A stretch of DNA of 46,429 bases from a virus. Positions 16,326-27,500 of this stretch are shown in pieces. Position 1 is the first letter of the stretch; every line of letters starts with the position of its first letter. Below the pieces are notes generated by a model that was given only the letters and a program-made list of their open reading frames with translations, made no database searches and had not been told where the DNA came from. The stretch covers positions 1-46,429 of IMG/VR virus record IMGVR_UViG_3300032116_000361, one strand, 5' to 3'. A program made the translations under genes and the position numbers.

Positions 16326-17249
16326 ATGGCCTCTGACCTCTACAACTTTATCCTGCCAAAAAACCTGATGCCCCGGATGGCGGCTTTAAGTTCGTTCCCG
16401 TCTACCCCGCCACAAGTTCAAGTGGGGGGTGAGCCGGGGCCGAGGCCACCGCCTCCGGCGCTTCCGGTCATCAATCCGAACCCCCTACCTTCGGCTAGTT
16501 ACTCTCAACCGATCTTTCTTGGGTCTAACGATTCGATGCCCATGATTACGTCGGGTTCAGGGATTGGACCCGACTCACGCTACCGGGATTACACCCCACC
16601 CCCGCCGTCGGAAAGCGAGAACGACTTGTCCGACGTGATGCGGTTCTATCAGCCTCCGTCGTTTGCCGGGCCGCCGATCCTGCCGCTTACCCCTGCTTTG
16701 ACGCCTCCGCCACAAGTTCAAGTGGGGGGTGAGCCGGGGCCAAGGCCGCCGCCTCCGGCGCCCCCGCCGGATTTCGGTGAGAACCTTGCGGATGACATGA
16801 CGCGGTTTTACGGGCCTTCAACTACCAGCGGGCTTTACGGGTCGAACCCCGTGTACACGGGGATGTTTAACCCTTCCCAGTTAAACACGATCTATCAGAG
16901 TTATCCGGGTTACGCGACTTCCCTTCTGCCTCCCCCTCTCCCGCCGCCGGAGCCAATTCGGACTTCGCCCGGCGGGATAGAGGTACTTTACGAGGCTTTT
17001 AACCCCGACGGAAGTCTGGCCTCTCGCACTATCCGCACCCCCGATGGTCAGGTTATCGTGGAGGAGGGAGCCCGTCCTCGGCCCACTTTGCCCCCGGAGA
17101 TCGAGGTTGGGTTCACGCCCCAACCGATGCCCCCTCCGCCTCCCCCGGCTCCGATGTTCCCCACGTTCAATCCTAATATCGGGGGCCGGGTCTTCACTCC
17201 GGAACCGTATGAGCCGGAACCCGAGGGCAACGCGTTCTTCACGCTTTAA
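16326..17249 (+). CDS. Proline-rich virion-associated protein, 307 residues
   Basis: Highly Pro-rich and probably disordered (GGEPGPRPPPP, PPPLPPPEPIRTSP, PPPPPPAPMFP). Short conserved-looking elements punctuate it, such as DLSDVMRFYQPPS and the related NLADDMTRFYGPS. A block PPQVQVGGEPGPRPPPPA occurs twice, encoded by almost identical DNA. There is no membrane segment. It opens the run of low-complexity genes before the ejection proteins, so a minor virion or linker protein is likely. I recognise no family. Confidence 0.6.
   Translation: MASDLYNFILPKNLMPRMAALSSFPSTPPQVQVGGEPGPRPPPPALPVINPNPLPSASYSQPIFLGSNDSMPMITSGSGIGPDSRYRDYTPPPPSESENDLSDVMRFYQPPSFAGPPILPLTPALTPPPQVQVGGEPGPRPPPPAPPPDFGENLADDMTRFYGPSTTSGLYGSNPVYTGMFNPSQLNTIYQSYPGYATSLLPPPLPPPEPIRTSPGGIEVLYEAFNPDGSLASRTIRTPDGQVIVEEGARPRPTLPPEIEVGFTPQPMPPPPPPAPMFPTFNPNIGGRVFTPEPYEPEPEGNAFFTL
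16407..16761 (+). repeat. Near-identical 55-bp direct repeat, copies 300 bp apart
   Basis: Positions 16407-16461 and 16707-16761 differ at only two bases and are exactly 300 bases apart, so the reading frame is kept. They encode PPQVQVGGEPGPRPPPPA. The near identity at DNA level points to recent duplication or gene conversion inside the proline-rich gene. Confidence 0.8.
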
Positions 17250-17258
17250 TCGACTACC

Positions 17259-17897
17259 ATGGCCAACGTCACTCCCGGCTACACCTTCACGGGCACCACG
17301 GACCCGATCACGTTCGTCAAGCTGAACCTGATCGCGCAGCCCACCGTCGTTATTGGGAACGACGAAGTGACGTCAGCCATGATCGCCTCCGGCGTTACGC
17401 TGGAGAATGTCACGGTGGACGCGGGGCTTACCGTGGCGACGGGTGGGGCAACCATTACGGCTGGCGGTCTTACCGTGACGGCAGGTGGTGCTACGGTGAC
17501 GGCGGGCGGGCTTACCGTGACGGCAGGTGGTGCTACGGTGACGGCGGGTGGCCTGACTCTGGGCGCCAGTACCCCGATCAACATGGCGTCTTCTACCGAG
17601 ACGTTTGGGGGAACTATCGCCCTGACGTTCAGCGCGACCAAGGGGAACACGCGGCGCATCGCCTGCACGAGCAACACCGCCTCGACGATCAATGCGGCAT
17701 CGGTTCCGGCCGCCGGTTACCTCCTGATCATCAGTTTTACGACTGATGGCACGGGTGGTAACGTGATCACGTTCGGCACGAACTTCAAGAGCACCGGCAC
17801 GTACACGTTGGCCACGGCCAATAAGTACTACTCCGCGGTGTTCGTCTCTGATGGCACGTCCTTGGTCGAACTCAGCCGTACCGCCGCCGCGGGTTAA
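17259..17897 (+). CDS. Repeat-containing beta-helix-like virion protein, 212 residues
   Basis: N-terminus YTFTGTTDPITFVKLNLIAQPTVVIGNDEVTSAMI is of the kind found at the start of tail fibre and collar proteins. Residues ~55-105 contain a repeat (GGLTVTAGGATVTA) of 14 residues, compatible with a beta-helical shaft. The C-terminal ~100 residues (GTIALTFSATKGNTRRIACTSNTASTI... and YSAVFVSDGTSLVELSRT) resemble a phage tail beta domain. Start is CGACTACCATGG with no Shine-Dalgarno sequence. A short fibre or whisker is my best guess. Confidence 0.6.
   Translation: MANVTPGYTFTGTTDPITFVKLNLIAQPTVVIGNDEVTSAMIASGVTLENVTVDAGLTVATGGATITAGGLTVTAGGATVTAGGLTVTAGGATVTAGGLTLGASTPINMASSTETFGGTIALTFSATKGNTRRIACTSNTASTINAASVPAAGYLLIISFTTDGTGGNVITFGTNFKSTGTYTLATANKYYSAVFVSDGTSLVELSRTAAAG
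17426..17565 (+). repeat. 42-bp in-frame tandem repeat
   Basis: A 42-base unit (encoding GGLTVTAGGATVTA) is repeated; CTTACCGTGACGGCAGGTGG begins at 17469 and again at 17511, with degenerate half-units on both sides. The two central units are nearly identical at DNA level. Confidence 0.8.
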
Positions 17898-17899
17898 CG

Positions 17900-20296
17900 A
17901 TGCCCGAACAAACATCATCGCTTACCCCAGCCAACTCCTCGCCGGTGGTTCTTCCACCGTTCACGGTGTCAAGTCGGGAACCGGATATTTTTTGGGGGTT
18001 TAACCCGGACGATGAGGATGCTGGGTTGTATCGTCCTGAAGGCGCAGGGGAGTCCGGGTTCTACATCACCCCCAACCTGTTCACATCGCCGGTTACCCGG
18101 CCGACGCCGACAGCCATTTCACCGATAACCCCGACAGCTGATGCGGTCGGGACACCTCAAACCACAACTACCCCAAATACGCGCACCCCCACATGGGATG
18201 AGCTAAAAGAGATCCTGCTTACCCCAGAGGGGCGCGATCAGGAAATCCAACGTCGGATCCAAAAGGCGGGGGGATATGGGAACCTCCCGGACTCTCAGGT
18301 TCAGTCGATCGTCAATTCGGTCTATGAAGACCTTAACGATGTGCAGCGTACGGCTGCCGGCGTTGCTGCTCGCAATTCCGCCGGCCAAGGTGGTCCGCCT
18401 TTGGTCCTCCCTTTGCCGATCGATCCGACCGCCGCAATCCTTGGCACCCTGATCCTAAACCGAGGTAATCTGGAGAACATCTTTGGTGGTGGGATACCTA
18501 ACCCCGTTCAAGTGGGGCAAAACGTAGGGGGGATTATCACCAATCCGGTGGGTGCAGTAGTCGAGACTGGGAAGAACCTCGGCGAAGATATCGCCAACTT
18601 GAATATCGGAGGTGGCAACTCTATTGGTGGCGGTGCGCCTTCCAGCAGTTCGGGCGGTGCAGCTACTGGCGGCGGTGCAGCTACTGGCGGCGGTGCAGCT
18701 ACTGGCGGCGGTGCAGCTACTGGCGGCGGTGCAGCTACTGGCGGCGGTGCAGCTACTGGTGGTGCAGCTACTGGTGGGGGCCAGCAACCTCCTAGGCGAT
18801 TAGATCAGACCTCGTTGCCCCCCGGGACTAAGTCTCCTGACGGCACCTTAGAGGTTTCACCGACAGGCGTGTGGGAATACCCCACCAATATTTACGGGAC
18901 TCCAGTCAACCCCAACGACCCGTTGAATCAGCGAGCTGGGTATGGGACGAGTTTACCGCCGGGAACCCGGTCTGCTGATGGCCGCCTAGTCGTCACCTCA
19001 AACGGGGTCTGGGTGGAGGATGTCGCTCCTTCAACCTCCTCGCCCAGAATAAACTTCCCCGAAGGCTCCGAGATGCGGATGCCTGACGGGTCGATAGTCG
19101 TCATGACCGCCGGGGTTTGGCGCCCCAAAGGGCAAGTTCCTTCCGGCACGATCACTCCGGGTACGGGAGTTGGGGCGCCGAGTACTAACACCGGATCCCC
19201 GGATGGGAGTACTCGGACACCGGGCGGAGCAGTCCTTGTTGGCACAGGTACAAATACCTCTACCACCGGGTCTGGCCGGGCGCCGTCTTCCGGCGAAAAC
19301 CCTCAACCCGGCACCGGCGTAGTCCTTGTCGGTACTGGAGGTGGCTCCAACACGGGCGGAGGTAGCACGACGGGTGGAGGTAGCACGACGGGTGGAGGTA
19401 GCACGACGGGTGGAGGTAGCACGACGGGCGGTGGCAGCTCCACTGGCGGCACCGGCGGTGAATCAACTACAACCCCCGGCGGCACTGTCCTTGTCCCTGT
19501 TGGCGGGGGCGGAGGTGGCGGCGGTTCAACTTCAACAGGCACTAACGTGAGCACTGCATTGACTGGCACTTACAACTTCACTGTCCCGACTCCGAATCAG
19601 CTGATCATGCGGGACTTCTACAAGGAGGGCAGCACCTCCACGCAGGCGTTGCAGGGGCTGCAGCCCTCGCTGGTAAAGATGTACTCGGAACTGTACAACG
19701 CGTTTGCCCCGACGTCGTTGACTGGGCCGGTGGGTACGGGCTACGACCCCACCGCGACCTCCCGCCTGCAGCAAGATCTGGCCGCGTTGCAGGCTGCGGA
19801 ACGTCGGGAGCTTTCGGCCGAAGACATCCGTAACGCCCAGCAGGCGGCGCGTGAGGCGTACGGTGCCCGCGGTCAGGCGTTTGCCCCCGGAGCCGTGGGA
19901 GCTGAGATCCTTGGCCGTGACACCTTGGCCCGGCAGCGTGAGGCTGAGGCGCGGGCCAACTACCAGCAGTCGATGCAGAACGTGGCGAACGCGGTGCAGC
20001 TGAAGACGGGTAACCTCTTCGCCCCGATCGCCAATCTGGTACAGGGTTCGTTCAACCCGTACAGCCAGTACGCCAATCAGGTGTACGACTACAACGTCAA
20101 CGCCTACAACGAGTACCAAGCGGCCAAGGAGAACCTCGCGGCGTACAAGGAGGCGGCAGCAAAAGGTCAGGAAGCTCAGTTCTTGAACGCCTTCTCAAAC
20201 TTCCTCAGTAAGAACGGTATTCAGACCACGGCAAATGCTCTGGGCGGTATCTTCCAAGGCATCATGGATGTCTTTGGATTTAACCCCAAAGGATAA
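17900..20296 (+). CDS. Large low-complexity internal virion protein, 798 residues
   Basis: Three parts are visible. Residues 1-~240 are mixed and Pro-rich, with a conserved-looking WDELKEILLTPEGRDQEIQRRIQ helix. Residues ~240-550 are disordered and include GGAATG repeats, three copies of a DG..V...GVW motif (SPDGTLEVSPTGVW, SADGRLVVTSNGVW, MPDGSIVVMTAGVW) and GGGSTT repeats. Residues ~555-798 are helical (SRLQQDLAALQAAERREL, REAYGARGQAFAPGAVGAEILGRD, YNVNAYNEYQAAKENL). That last part resembles helical internal or tail-tip proteins of podoviruses. Position before two more helical giants suggests a DNA ejection apparatus role. Confidence 0.55.
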   Translation: MPEQTSSLTPANSSPVVLPPFTVSSREPDIFWGFNPDDEDAGLYRPEGAGESGFYITPNLFTSPVTRPTPTAISPITPTADAVGTPQTTTTPNTRTPTWDELKEILLTPEGRDQEIQRRIQKAGGYGNLPDSQVQSIVNSVYEDLNDVQRTAAGVAARNSAGQGGPPLVLPLPIDPTAAILGTLILNRGNLENIFGGGIPNPVQVGQNVGGIITNPVGAVVETGKNLGEDIANLNIGGGNSIGGGAPSSSSGGAATGGGAATGGGAATGGGAATGGGAATGGGAATGGAATGGGQQPPRRLDQTSLPPGTKSPDGTLEVSPTGVWEYPTNIYGTPVNPNDPLNQRAGYGTSLPPGTRSADGRLVVTSNGVWVEDVAPSTSSPRINFPEGSEMRMPDGSIVVMTAGVWRPKGQVPSGTITPGTGVGAPSTNTGSPDGSTRTPGGAVLVGTGTNTSTTGSGRAPSSGENPQPGTGVVLVGTGGGSNTGGGSTTGGGSTTGGGSTTGGGSTTGGGSSTGGTGGESTTTPGGTVLVPVGGGGGGGGSTSTGTNVSTALTGTYNFTVPTPNQLIMRDFYKEGSTSTQALQGLQPSLVKMYSELYNAFAPTSLTGPVGTGYDPTATSRLQQDLAALQAAERRELSAEDIRNAQQAAREAYGARGQAFAPGAVGAEILGRDTLARQREAEARANYQQSMQNVANAVQLKTGNLFAPIANLVQGSFNPYSQYANQVYDYNVNAYNEYQAAKENLAAYKEAAAKGQEAQFLNAFSNFLSKNGIQTTANALGGIFQGIMDVFGFNPKG
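18652..18778 (+). repeat. 18-bp tandem repeat encoding GGAATG
   Basis: The unit GGCGGTGCAGCTACTGGC is repeated with the core GCAGCTACTGG occurring seven times; most units are 18 bases and one is 15 bases. All changes keep the reading frame. Such arrays are prone to slippage, so copy number may vary between isolates. Confidence 0.85.
19358..19429 (+). repeat. 18-bp tandem repeat encoding GGGSTT
   Basis: Four copies of GGAGGTAGCACGACGGGT, at 19358, 19376, 19394 and 19412, with diverged units at each side (encoding GGGSNT and GGGSST). It is the second 18-bp array in the same gene, with unrelated sequence. Confidence 0.85.
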
Positions 20297-20307
20297 CTTT
20301 TTCACCT

Positions 20308-21558
20308 ATGGCCTTCGTCGCACCCAACCGAGAAGCCGGTCGCATCCTCTATCAGGGGGTGATGGATCAGGCGCGTGGCATCGCTGGCGCCGTCAACCAG
20401 TTCGTGGATGAGGGCTACAAGCGGCAGGAACAGGACAAGGAGTTCAACGCCAAGCTCAAGGTGACCGAGCAGGCGCTCTCCACGTTCATCAAGCCGAAGG
20501 CCGCGGAGTTCGGCACGACCCCCGAGGCGATCGACGCGTTCCTCAAGGTCAACCCCAGCGAGAGCCCGAAGGAACGCTACCTTCGGTTGGGCGGATTCCT
20601 TGAGCAGGCGATCACGTCGTCGAAGATGACGCGTGATGCCCAGCAGGCCGAGACCCAGCGCAAGTACACCGACGCGCTGGCGGTCAGCGCGATGGCGCAG
20701 AAGCAGGCGACTGAAGCGGCGACGGCCGATCGTCTTCGTGAAGCCCAGCAGGCAGAGCGGTTCATCAAGGGCGTCAAGGAGCTGGAGCAGTTTGAGCAGA
20801 TGGAGCGGGACGACACTCCGTTCAGCATCGAGCAGACTAACCGTTACCAGCAGCTCAAGGGTAACGAGATGCTGAAGGCGGCGCGTCAGGCCGGCGAGCT
20901 TGGGATGGATGCTGCGAGCTTCATCAAGATGACGCAGGGTAACCGCGCCTTGGACCTTCAGCAGCAAGACATCACCAACCGCAAGACGATCGCGGACCTC
21001 AAGGCTCAGAACGACCGGCTGCAGGAGCTTATCAAGGCGGGCCAGAAGCAGCCCCCGGTTCCCCCGGGCGAGGTTACTGTCGCCGGGAAAAAGATATCGA
21101 CGGTTTGGGGAGGGCCGAGCAGAGGCTATGTGGATCCGAAGAGCGGTCTTCCGGTCAGCATCCGCATCACCAAGACCGACCCGAAAACCGGCGACCAGAG
21201 CACCTACGATGGTGGGATAAATCCGGCGCTGTACGACTATTACAGCAAGGGAGGCCCCGGAGCGGACGACACTGCGGCCGTCAATACGGGGGCTGGAACT
21301 GAGGGGGCTGCAACTGAGGGGGCTGCAACTGAGGGGGCTGGAACTGAGGAGGAGCAGCCCGATCCCGCCAAGCTGACGCGGGTCAGCGGCACTGGCACGG
21401 CCAGCCGTGGGCCGATTAACACGGACTTCCTGTACCAGAACTCCCCGAAGTTCAATACCTCCGATGAGGCGATAGCCGCGGCCCGCTCTAACCCGCGCCT
21501 GATCGGGACTGTTGTGATCGTAAACGGCGTTCCGGTGCGAATCAAAGGGCCGGAGTAA
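20308..21558 (+). CDS. Helical internal virion/ejection protein, 416 residues
   Basis: Residues 1-~250 are a long, charged, Gln/Ala-rich helical region (GAVNQFVDEGYKRQEQDKEFNAKLKVTEQAL, AQKQATEAATADRLREAQQAERFIKG), as in internal core proteins that are ejected with the DNA. Residues ~330-345 carry an acidic Gly/Ala/Thr/Glu repeat. The C-terminal ~50 residues (FLYQNSPKFNTSDEAIAAARSNPRLIGTVVIVNGVPVRIKG) look like a small folded domain. Start context is TTTTTCACCTATGG; AAAGGA lies too far upstream to be a normal ribosome binding site. Confidence 0.6.
   Translation: MAFVAPNREAGRILYQGVMDQARGIAGAVNQFVDEGYKRQEQDKEFNAKLKVTEQALSTFIKPKAAEFGTTPEAIDAFLKVNPSESPKERYLRLGGFLEQAITSSKMTRDAQQAETQRKYTDALAVSAMAQKQATEAATADRLREAQQAERFIKGVKELEQFEQMERDDTPFSIEQTNRYQQLKGNEMLKAARQAGELGMDAASFIKMTQGNRALDLQQQDITNRKTIADLKAQNDRLQELIKAGQKQPPVPPGEVTVAGKKISTVWGGPSRGYVDPKSGLPVSIRITKTDPKTGDQSTYDGGINPALYDYYSKGGPGADDTAAVNTGAGTEGAATEGAATEGAGTEEEQPDPAKLTRVSGTGTASRGPINTDFLYQNSPKFNTSDEAIAAARSNPRLIGTVVIVNGVPVRIKGPE
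21288..21347 (+). repeat. 15-bp tandem repeat encoding EGA(A/G)T
   Basis: Four units of GGGGGCTG(C/G)AACTGA begin at 21288, 21303, 21318 and 21333. The outer copies have G and the inner ones C at the variable base. The product is an acidic flexible linker. Confidence 0.85.
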
Positions 21559-21567
21559 CTCCCTTAC

Positions 21568-24500
21568 ATGGCTCAACCCATCAAGATCACCCTAGAGCCG
21601 TTGACCGAGCAAGGGGGCGAGAAGCCCTTGTTCACCCCTCCGGCGGGGATCACCCCGGAGCAGGCGGCGGCGCAGGAGTTTGAGTCCATTGTCGGACAGG
21701 CGATGGAGTTGCCGGAAGGCTTCCAGCCCCCGGAGGTTGGGCCGTACACGGACATCGAGGCAACCAAGTCCAACATTCCCATCACGCTGGAGCCGGTGGT
21801 GTATGAGTCCACCGAGCCGGGGATGTACGAACGTGTTCTTGGGAAGTTCCTGCCGGACAAGACGCAGGCGGCACTGGCCCAAGGGGTGGAAGCCGCGGGG
21901 GAAAAGTACGTCAAGCCCGCCTACGACTGGCTCACCACCTCGCCGAAGTTCGTCCGGGACGCAGTCAAGGCGCAGGAGAAGAAGATCGACGACATACTGG
22001 CAAGGCCCCCGGCTCCCGCCGAGGAGGACGTCGTGGTGGATCCGATGCTCGGCATCACGCGGTCTCAGGCCCTGCCGAGCGAGCTGAGTGGTGAGACGGC
22101 CAAGCTGGTTGCGCTCAAAGTCGGTGAGGCGGTCAGCTCCCCCATCGACATGGCGTCGGTGGCGATGGGCGGCGTCGGCCCTGCGGTTACGGCGGCGAGA
22201 AGGATGGGGAAAGTCTCCGCGGCGTTGGAGAAAACCGTCCGAGGCGTTGATCTTGGCGTCCAAGCCACCGCGGCGACACCGGCGGTGGTGGAGGCGGTCA
22301 AGGCCATCAACGAGGCGGTGGCGGATCCCACGGCGGGCAACATCGCTGGCGCTACGGCCAGCACGTTCTTGGCCGCGTTTGCCGGGCCTGCTGTGGTCGA
22401 TGCCTTCCGAGCGGCGGGCACGCGGATCTCTGATCGAGATTACGTAGTTTCAGACGCGCAGTGGGAGGCGGCCCAGAACCGGATGAGGGCCGCGCAGATG
22501 ACCGACGAGCAGTACTCCGCAGTGATGCGGCGTCCCCTCGCGTTGCCGGAAGGGCTGCCCCAGATCGACACTGCTCGAACCCCCGCAGGGGAGTTCATCC
22601 GCACGGTCATCCCTTCGGATGGGGCCGTGGCCCCTCGCCCTCAACCGGCGTTGCCGGAGTTTCGGGCTCCGATGGAGGAGCCATCAATCGCCACGTTCCT
22701 GCCGTCAGGAGAGACGGTGCTCGCCCGTCCGCCGCTGGAGCTACCGGAGTTCCGGGCTCCGGTCGAGGAGCTGTCGATGCCGACGTCCATCCCGTCGGGA
22801 GAGACGATCCAGCTACCCGGTCCCCGGGTGGATCGGATCATGGCCGCCTTCAGCGAGGATGGCATCAAGCTGAGCCGGGAACAGGCCACGCAGCTGGCGA
22901 ACATCACCAGTCCCCTCGAATACTCGCTCGCGCGTCAGGCCATCCTTGATACGGTTCTGCCCCTGCCGGAGAACGTCCCGGCGGCGCGTGAGCTGCGGAA
23001 GGCCACGTCGCTCAAGGGCTTTGAAGAGATGATTCCGGTCGCCGCGAAGAAGGCGGCCCCAGCAGCCGAAGTGCCAGTGCTGGAGAAGGCTGCCCCCGCG
23101 CCCGAGCCGTTGGTTCCCCTTCCGGTCAGCCCGCGACGGATCGAACTGGAACCACTCATCTACGATTCAGGTTTGGTGGATGAAGTGGGCAACCCGGTGT
23201 TCGTCAACGAGGCGGGTGCCCCGGTTGACCCGCGCAAGTACCAAGATCCCCGCGAGGTTGTTCGTACCCCGCAGGAGCAGGTACTCTACGAGCAGCAGCT
23301 TACCCGGCTCGTGGAGTTGGACCGCAAGTCCAAGGCACTGGAGACGGTGCAGCAACTGCCCGAGAACGCTTCGGTTACCGTGCGTCTGCCCGAGGCAGAG
23401 GCTCCGGTGCCAGCCACATTCCTTGGCCGGGTGCCGGACAGTGCCGGTTTCTCCCGCGTGGCCACCAGCGAGGGCGAGATGGTGGTGCCCAATGTGGACA
23501 TCGTGGCAGCGCCCCAAGCTGCAGTGGCTCCGGTGCAGCCCATCGTCACCAAGGTCAAGGATCCAACCGTTGGTGGTTGGGATGTCCAGCTTGGGCCCAA
23601 CAAGTACCGTATCTTCCGTGACCCAGAGGATCGCTGGTGGTACTTGGACGCGGTCGGCCATTACTCCGGCCGGGTGCTGTCGGTCCGGGACAAGGCTGAT
23701 GCGATCAAGAACCTGATCGAGAACGAAGCCCGCTGGATCAAGCAGATCGAACAGGAAAACCTCATCATCGCGCAGACCCGGGCGAGAGCGGTGGAGGCGA
23801 AGGCTGCTCCGGCAAAGGCTGCTCCGGCAAAGGCTGCTCCGGCAAAGGCTGCCCCGGCAAAGGCCGCGGCAAAAGCTACCGTTCCGGCTGCCCCGTTGGT
23901 GCCTGCCCCGGCTGAGGTGTTGAAGCCCGGCTTGGATACCAAGATGGCGGAGGTCGAGGTGGCGCTGTCGGTGGTGCCGTCCACGAAGTCTGTCGGCAAA
24001 ATGCCGGGTCTGGATAAGCTGAACAAGGAGTCGCAGACCGACCCCACCGCCGCGCGCCTGCTCAGCGACATCACCGCTGACACGCTCCGGTTCCTGTTTC
24101 AGGATGTCCCCACCGTCAAGGTGGATTACATCCCGGCGATCGGGTTGTATGGTGGTGGGCTGGAGGGCAGCCTCCGGGTGCGGATGACCTTCAACGAGGC
24201 CGACCGGGCCAAAGTGCTCACCCGTCTGTCGCGCTTTGCGAAGAACTTCGATCAGGAGCAGATCCACATGCGGTTGGTCTTGCCCGAGGACAGCCTCGTC
24301 GGCCAGAGCTATGGCGATGGTTCGTACAATACGTTCTCGTACACGTGGAAAGCCAAGGGACTGGAACGCTCCAAGATCGAACAGCTGGCCAAGGAATCCG
24401 GGCTGTACGGGTTTACCGTCTCAAACGACCAACTCTTAGCCTATTACGTAGGAGATCCGAATGACCTCAAAGCCATCACCCAGTTCAAAAAGTCCGGCCA

Positions 24501-27500
24501 AAAAGTATCCAAATCACTTGGCCGCTCTGTGGGCCGAGTTGAAAGACTCTGGGTTTATGGACGTGGAGGGATCAAACTCCCAGACGTACGAGGTGGACTT
24601 CCTGTTGCCACCTCCGAGTCGAACGCCATCGCCCAGCGCATCGCCTCGCGACTCGCGTCCCGCGAAGTAAAGGCTCTCCCGCAGGATGCCAAGATGACCC
24701 CGGAGTTCAAGGCCCGGGGGACTAAGATCGCCAAGGCGTATGAGGCGCTCCCGATGGACGACCTCAACACCAACTGGAAAACACGTCGGGCGTATGAGGA
24801 ACTGAGCGACGAGATCATCGAGCAGTTCGGCGCACTGCCGGTCAAGGTGGAGATCTGGCGCGGCGATGGGCAGCCGTACAAGAACAGCAAGGAGATGCGT
24901 ACAGACATCCTCCAACGCAACCACCTGTACATCTTCGGTACTGATGCCAAGTCGTTCGGCCCCGAAGGCATCGTCTACGACAACCACCCGCTGCTGGAGA
25001 AGTCAGACTTCACCGACGTTCGCGGACGCCCGTTGCTGGTGAACGACCTGTTCCGGGCGGTGCACGACTACTACGCCCACACGATGTCGCCGGTGCAGTT
25101 CGGTCCGTTGGGCGAGACCGCGGCTCACCGGAACCACATGCTGATGACGCGTTCCCCGTGGGCGCGTTGGGCGATGACGTCGGAGACGCTGGGCCAGAAC
25201 AACTTTGTCAACTTCGGGCCCGACGGTGAGTGGAACCGGGCGCATCCGGACAAGACCAAGTACGCTCCGCAGAAGACCGCGCTGCTGCCAATCGAGTTCA
25301 CTAAGATCGGTGACCCGATGCTCGACGCGGAGATGGACGCGATCGGCAAGATGAAGAAGCCGGAGTTCATGCGCGACCGTAAGCGCAAGATCTCCACCGA
25401 GCGTCGCCGTGGTGCCCTCAACCTGTCCCTGCTCAGCGCCCTTGGTCAGAGTTCCATTGGCAGCGCGATCGGGTTTGCCTACGGCTACAACAAGGACAGC
25501 AGCGCCTCGACCACGGACCGCATCATCAACGGGTTCATGTGGGGCGCGTTGGGTGCGGGCGTGGCCAACACCAAGCTCCGCAACGCGGTGTTCGACGGGC
25601 TCTACAAGGCCCGTATCCCGGTCAAGGTCATGGGGCCCGGGGCGCAGAAGTTGCTGGGCGGTATGGACAACTGGCCCATCTTCGTCCGTTCCGGGCTGCA
25701 GGGGTTGTACGATGTCATCAAGGCCGAGCGGATGCTGGCGGAGTCCATCAAGGACGCGCCGCTCAAGGCCCTCGACGCGCTGGAGAAGATGCGGGGCAAG
25801 GTCGGGACGCCCGGCGACTGGACCGCAGTGGGCGATTACTTGGCCAACCAAGCCAACCCGATGCTGATCCTGAACAAGGAACTGCGGGCGCAGGCTAAGA
25901 TCGTCCGCAGCACCATCGATGACTTCTCTCGCAACCTTGTCGCTCTGGGTATCGCCACGCCCGGGAGCGACCTGCACGACACGATCTACGACAATCTGGG
26001 CAAGTACCTAACCCGGACGTACAAGATCTTCACCGACCCCAACTTCGAGTACGATCCAGCCAACGTCGTGCGGGCGGCGACGGAGTACGCCACTCAACTG
26101 GCGTTGGAGGGGGACACCCGCCCGTTTGCGGATCTGGTCAACGAGGGTCAGGCACAGGCGGCCTACCAGATGGCCAAGGTCAAGGGCACCGGCATGGAGC
26201 CCGCTCGCTCGTTCGCACAGGGTAACGGCATTGCCCGAGTGGACGGTTCGCTCCTCAAGCCCCGCAAGGAACTGTCGGAGGCGTGGGCCGAGATGCTGGG
26301 TATCGAGAAGGATCCCATCCGCGCCGCTGCCATCACTGTTGATCGCATGGCGGACATGATCGCCGCCCGTGCGACCCAGTTCAAAATCGCCGAGGTTGGG
26401 TTGGAGCTGGGCTTGTTGAGCCGTCGCTTCAGCAAGCAGCACTCCATCCCCATGACCTCGGAGAAGGGGCCTCCGATCTCCTCAGACCCGTCCGCCCCGC
26501 TTCTTCCCCGGGACGTGGCGAGGAACCCGCTTGACGGGCTTTTCACCACACCGGAAGTGCGGGACGCGATGTTCACGCTCCGGGCGTATCAGACCACCAG
26601 TGCCCCGCTCCGGGTGTTGGCGTTCTCCACGGCAGCCGTCAAGATCGGCAAGACCGCCCTGCACCCCATCTCGGTGGCGCCCAACTTCCTTAGTGCCGCG
26701 TCACAGCCGTTGGTACAGGGGCATCTGATTCAGGGCATCTTCCATCCCGGGATCTACCGGGATGCCTTCAGCATCTCGTTCAACACCCCGTTCCCGTCCA
26801 ACGCTGCAAAGATCCGGGCGGACATCCCCATGCTCATCCGCGAGGGGATCCTGAAGCAGGACGTCAACCTGAACGATCTGGTCGAGACCGCGCAGGCTGC
26901 CGGGTACACTGATGTGGGAAACAAGTTGGTTACTTGGTTTCCCAAAACGATGGCTATCCCGAAGGCAGGTATCAAGGGGGCCCTGTGGGTGTACGGCAAA
27001 GTCGAGGAGTTCCCCCGTCTGATCAGCTTCTATGCCGAGGCAGGGCGCTACTCCCACGCCATGTTCGGGAAGCCGTTCGAGGATCTGGTCCCAGAGGAGG
27101 CGGCGCTGGTGTACCGCAAGGCGATCGACGTGACCAAGCGGGTGTACCCCAACTCGCAGATGGTGCCGGAGGCGGTGAAGAAGTTCTCCACCGTCGGGGC
27201 GCTTGAGCCTTTCGTCGCCTACAAATGGTCGATCTTCCAGACCACGATCGAGACGGTAAAGACCGTCAAGACGGACATCGATGAGGGGCGACGGACCGGG
27301 AACCCTCGGATGATCAAAGCTGGGGTTGCCCGTCTGACTGGGTTGATCGGCGCGCTGTATGGGGCATACTGGCTGAACGAGGCGTACAACCAGCTCAACG
27401 GGGTAAGCGGTGAGCAGGACAAGGCGCTGCGCCGGCGGCTGCCGGACTGGGATCGCACCGGCATGCTGGTGGTCCCCACGTTGACCCCGAAAGAAGTAGC

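Noticed and set aside
18652-19429. Collagen-like or toxin repeat in the 798-residue protein
   Set aside because: GGAATG and GGGSTT lack the Gly-x-y triplet of collagen and the nonapeptide of RTX repeats; best seen as flexible linkers.
20302-21576. 424-codon minus-strand open frame opposite the internal protein gene
   Set aside because: Same explanation: it mirrors the real gene, including its repeats, and has no supporting start or context.
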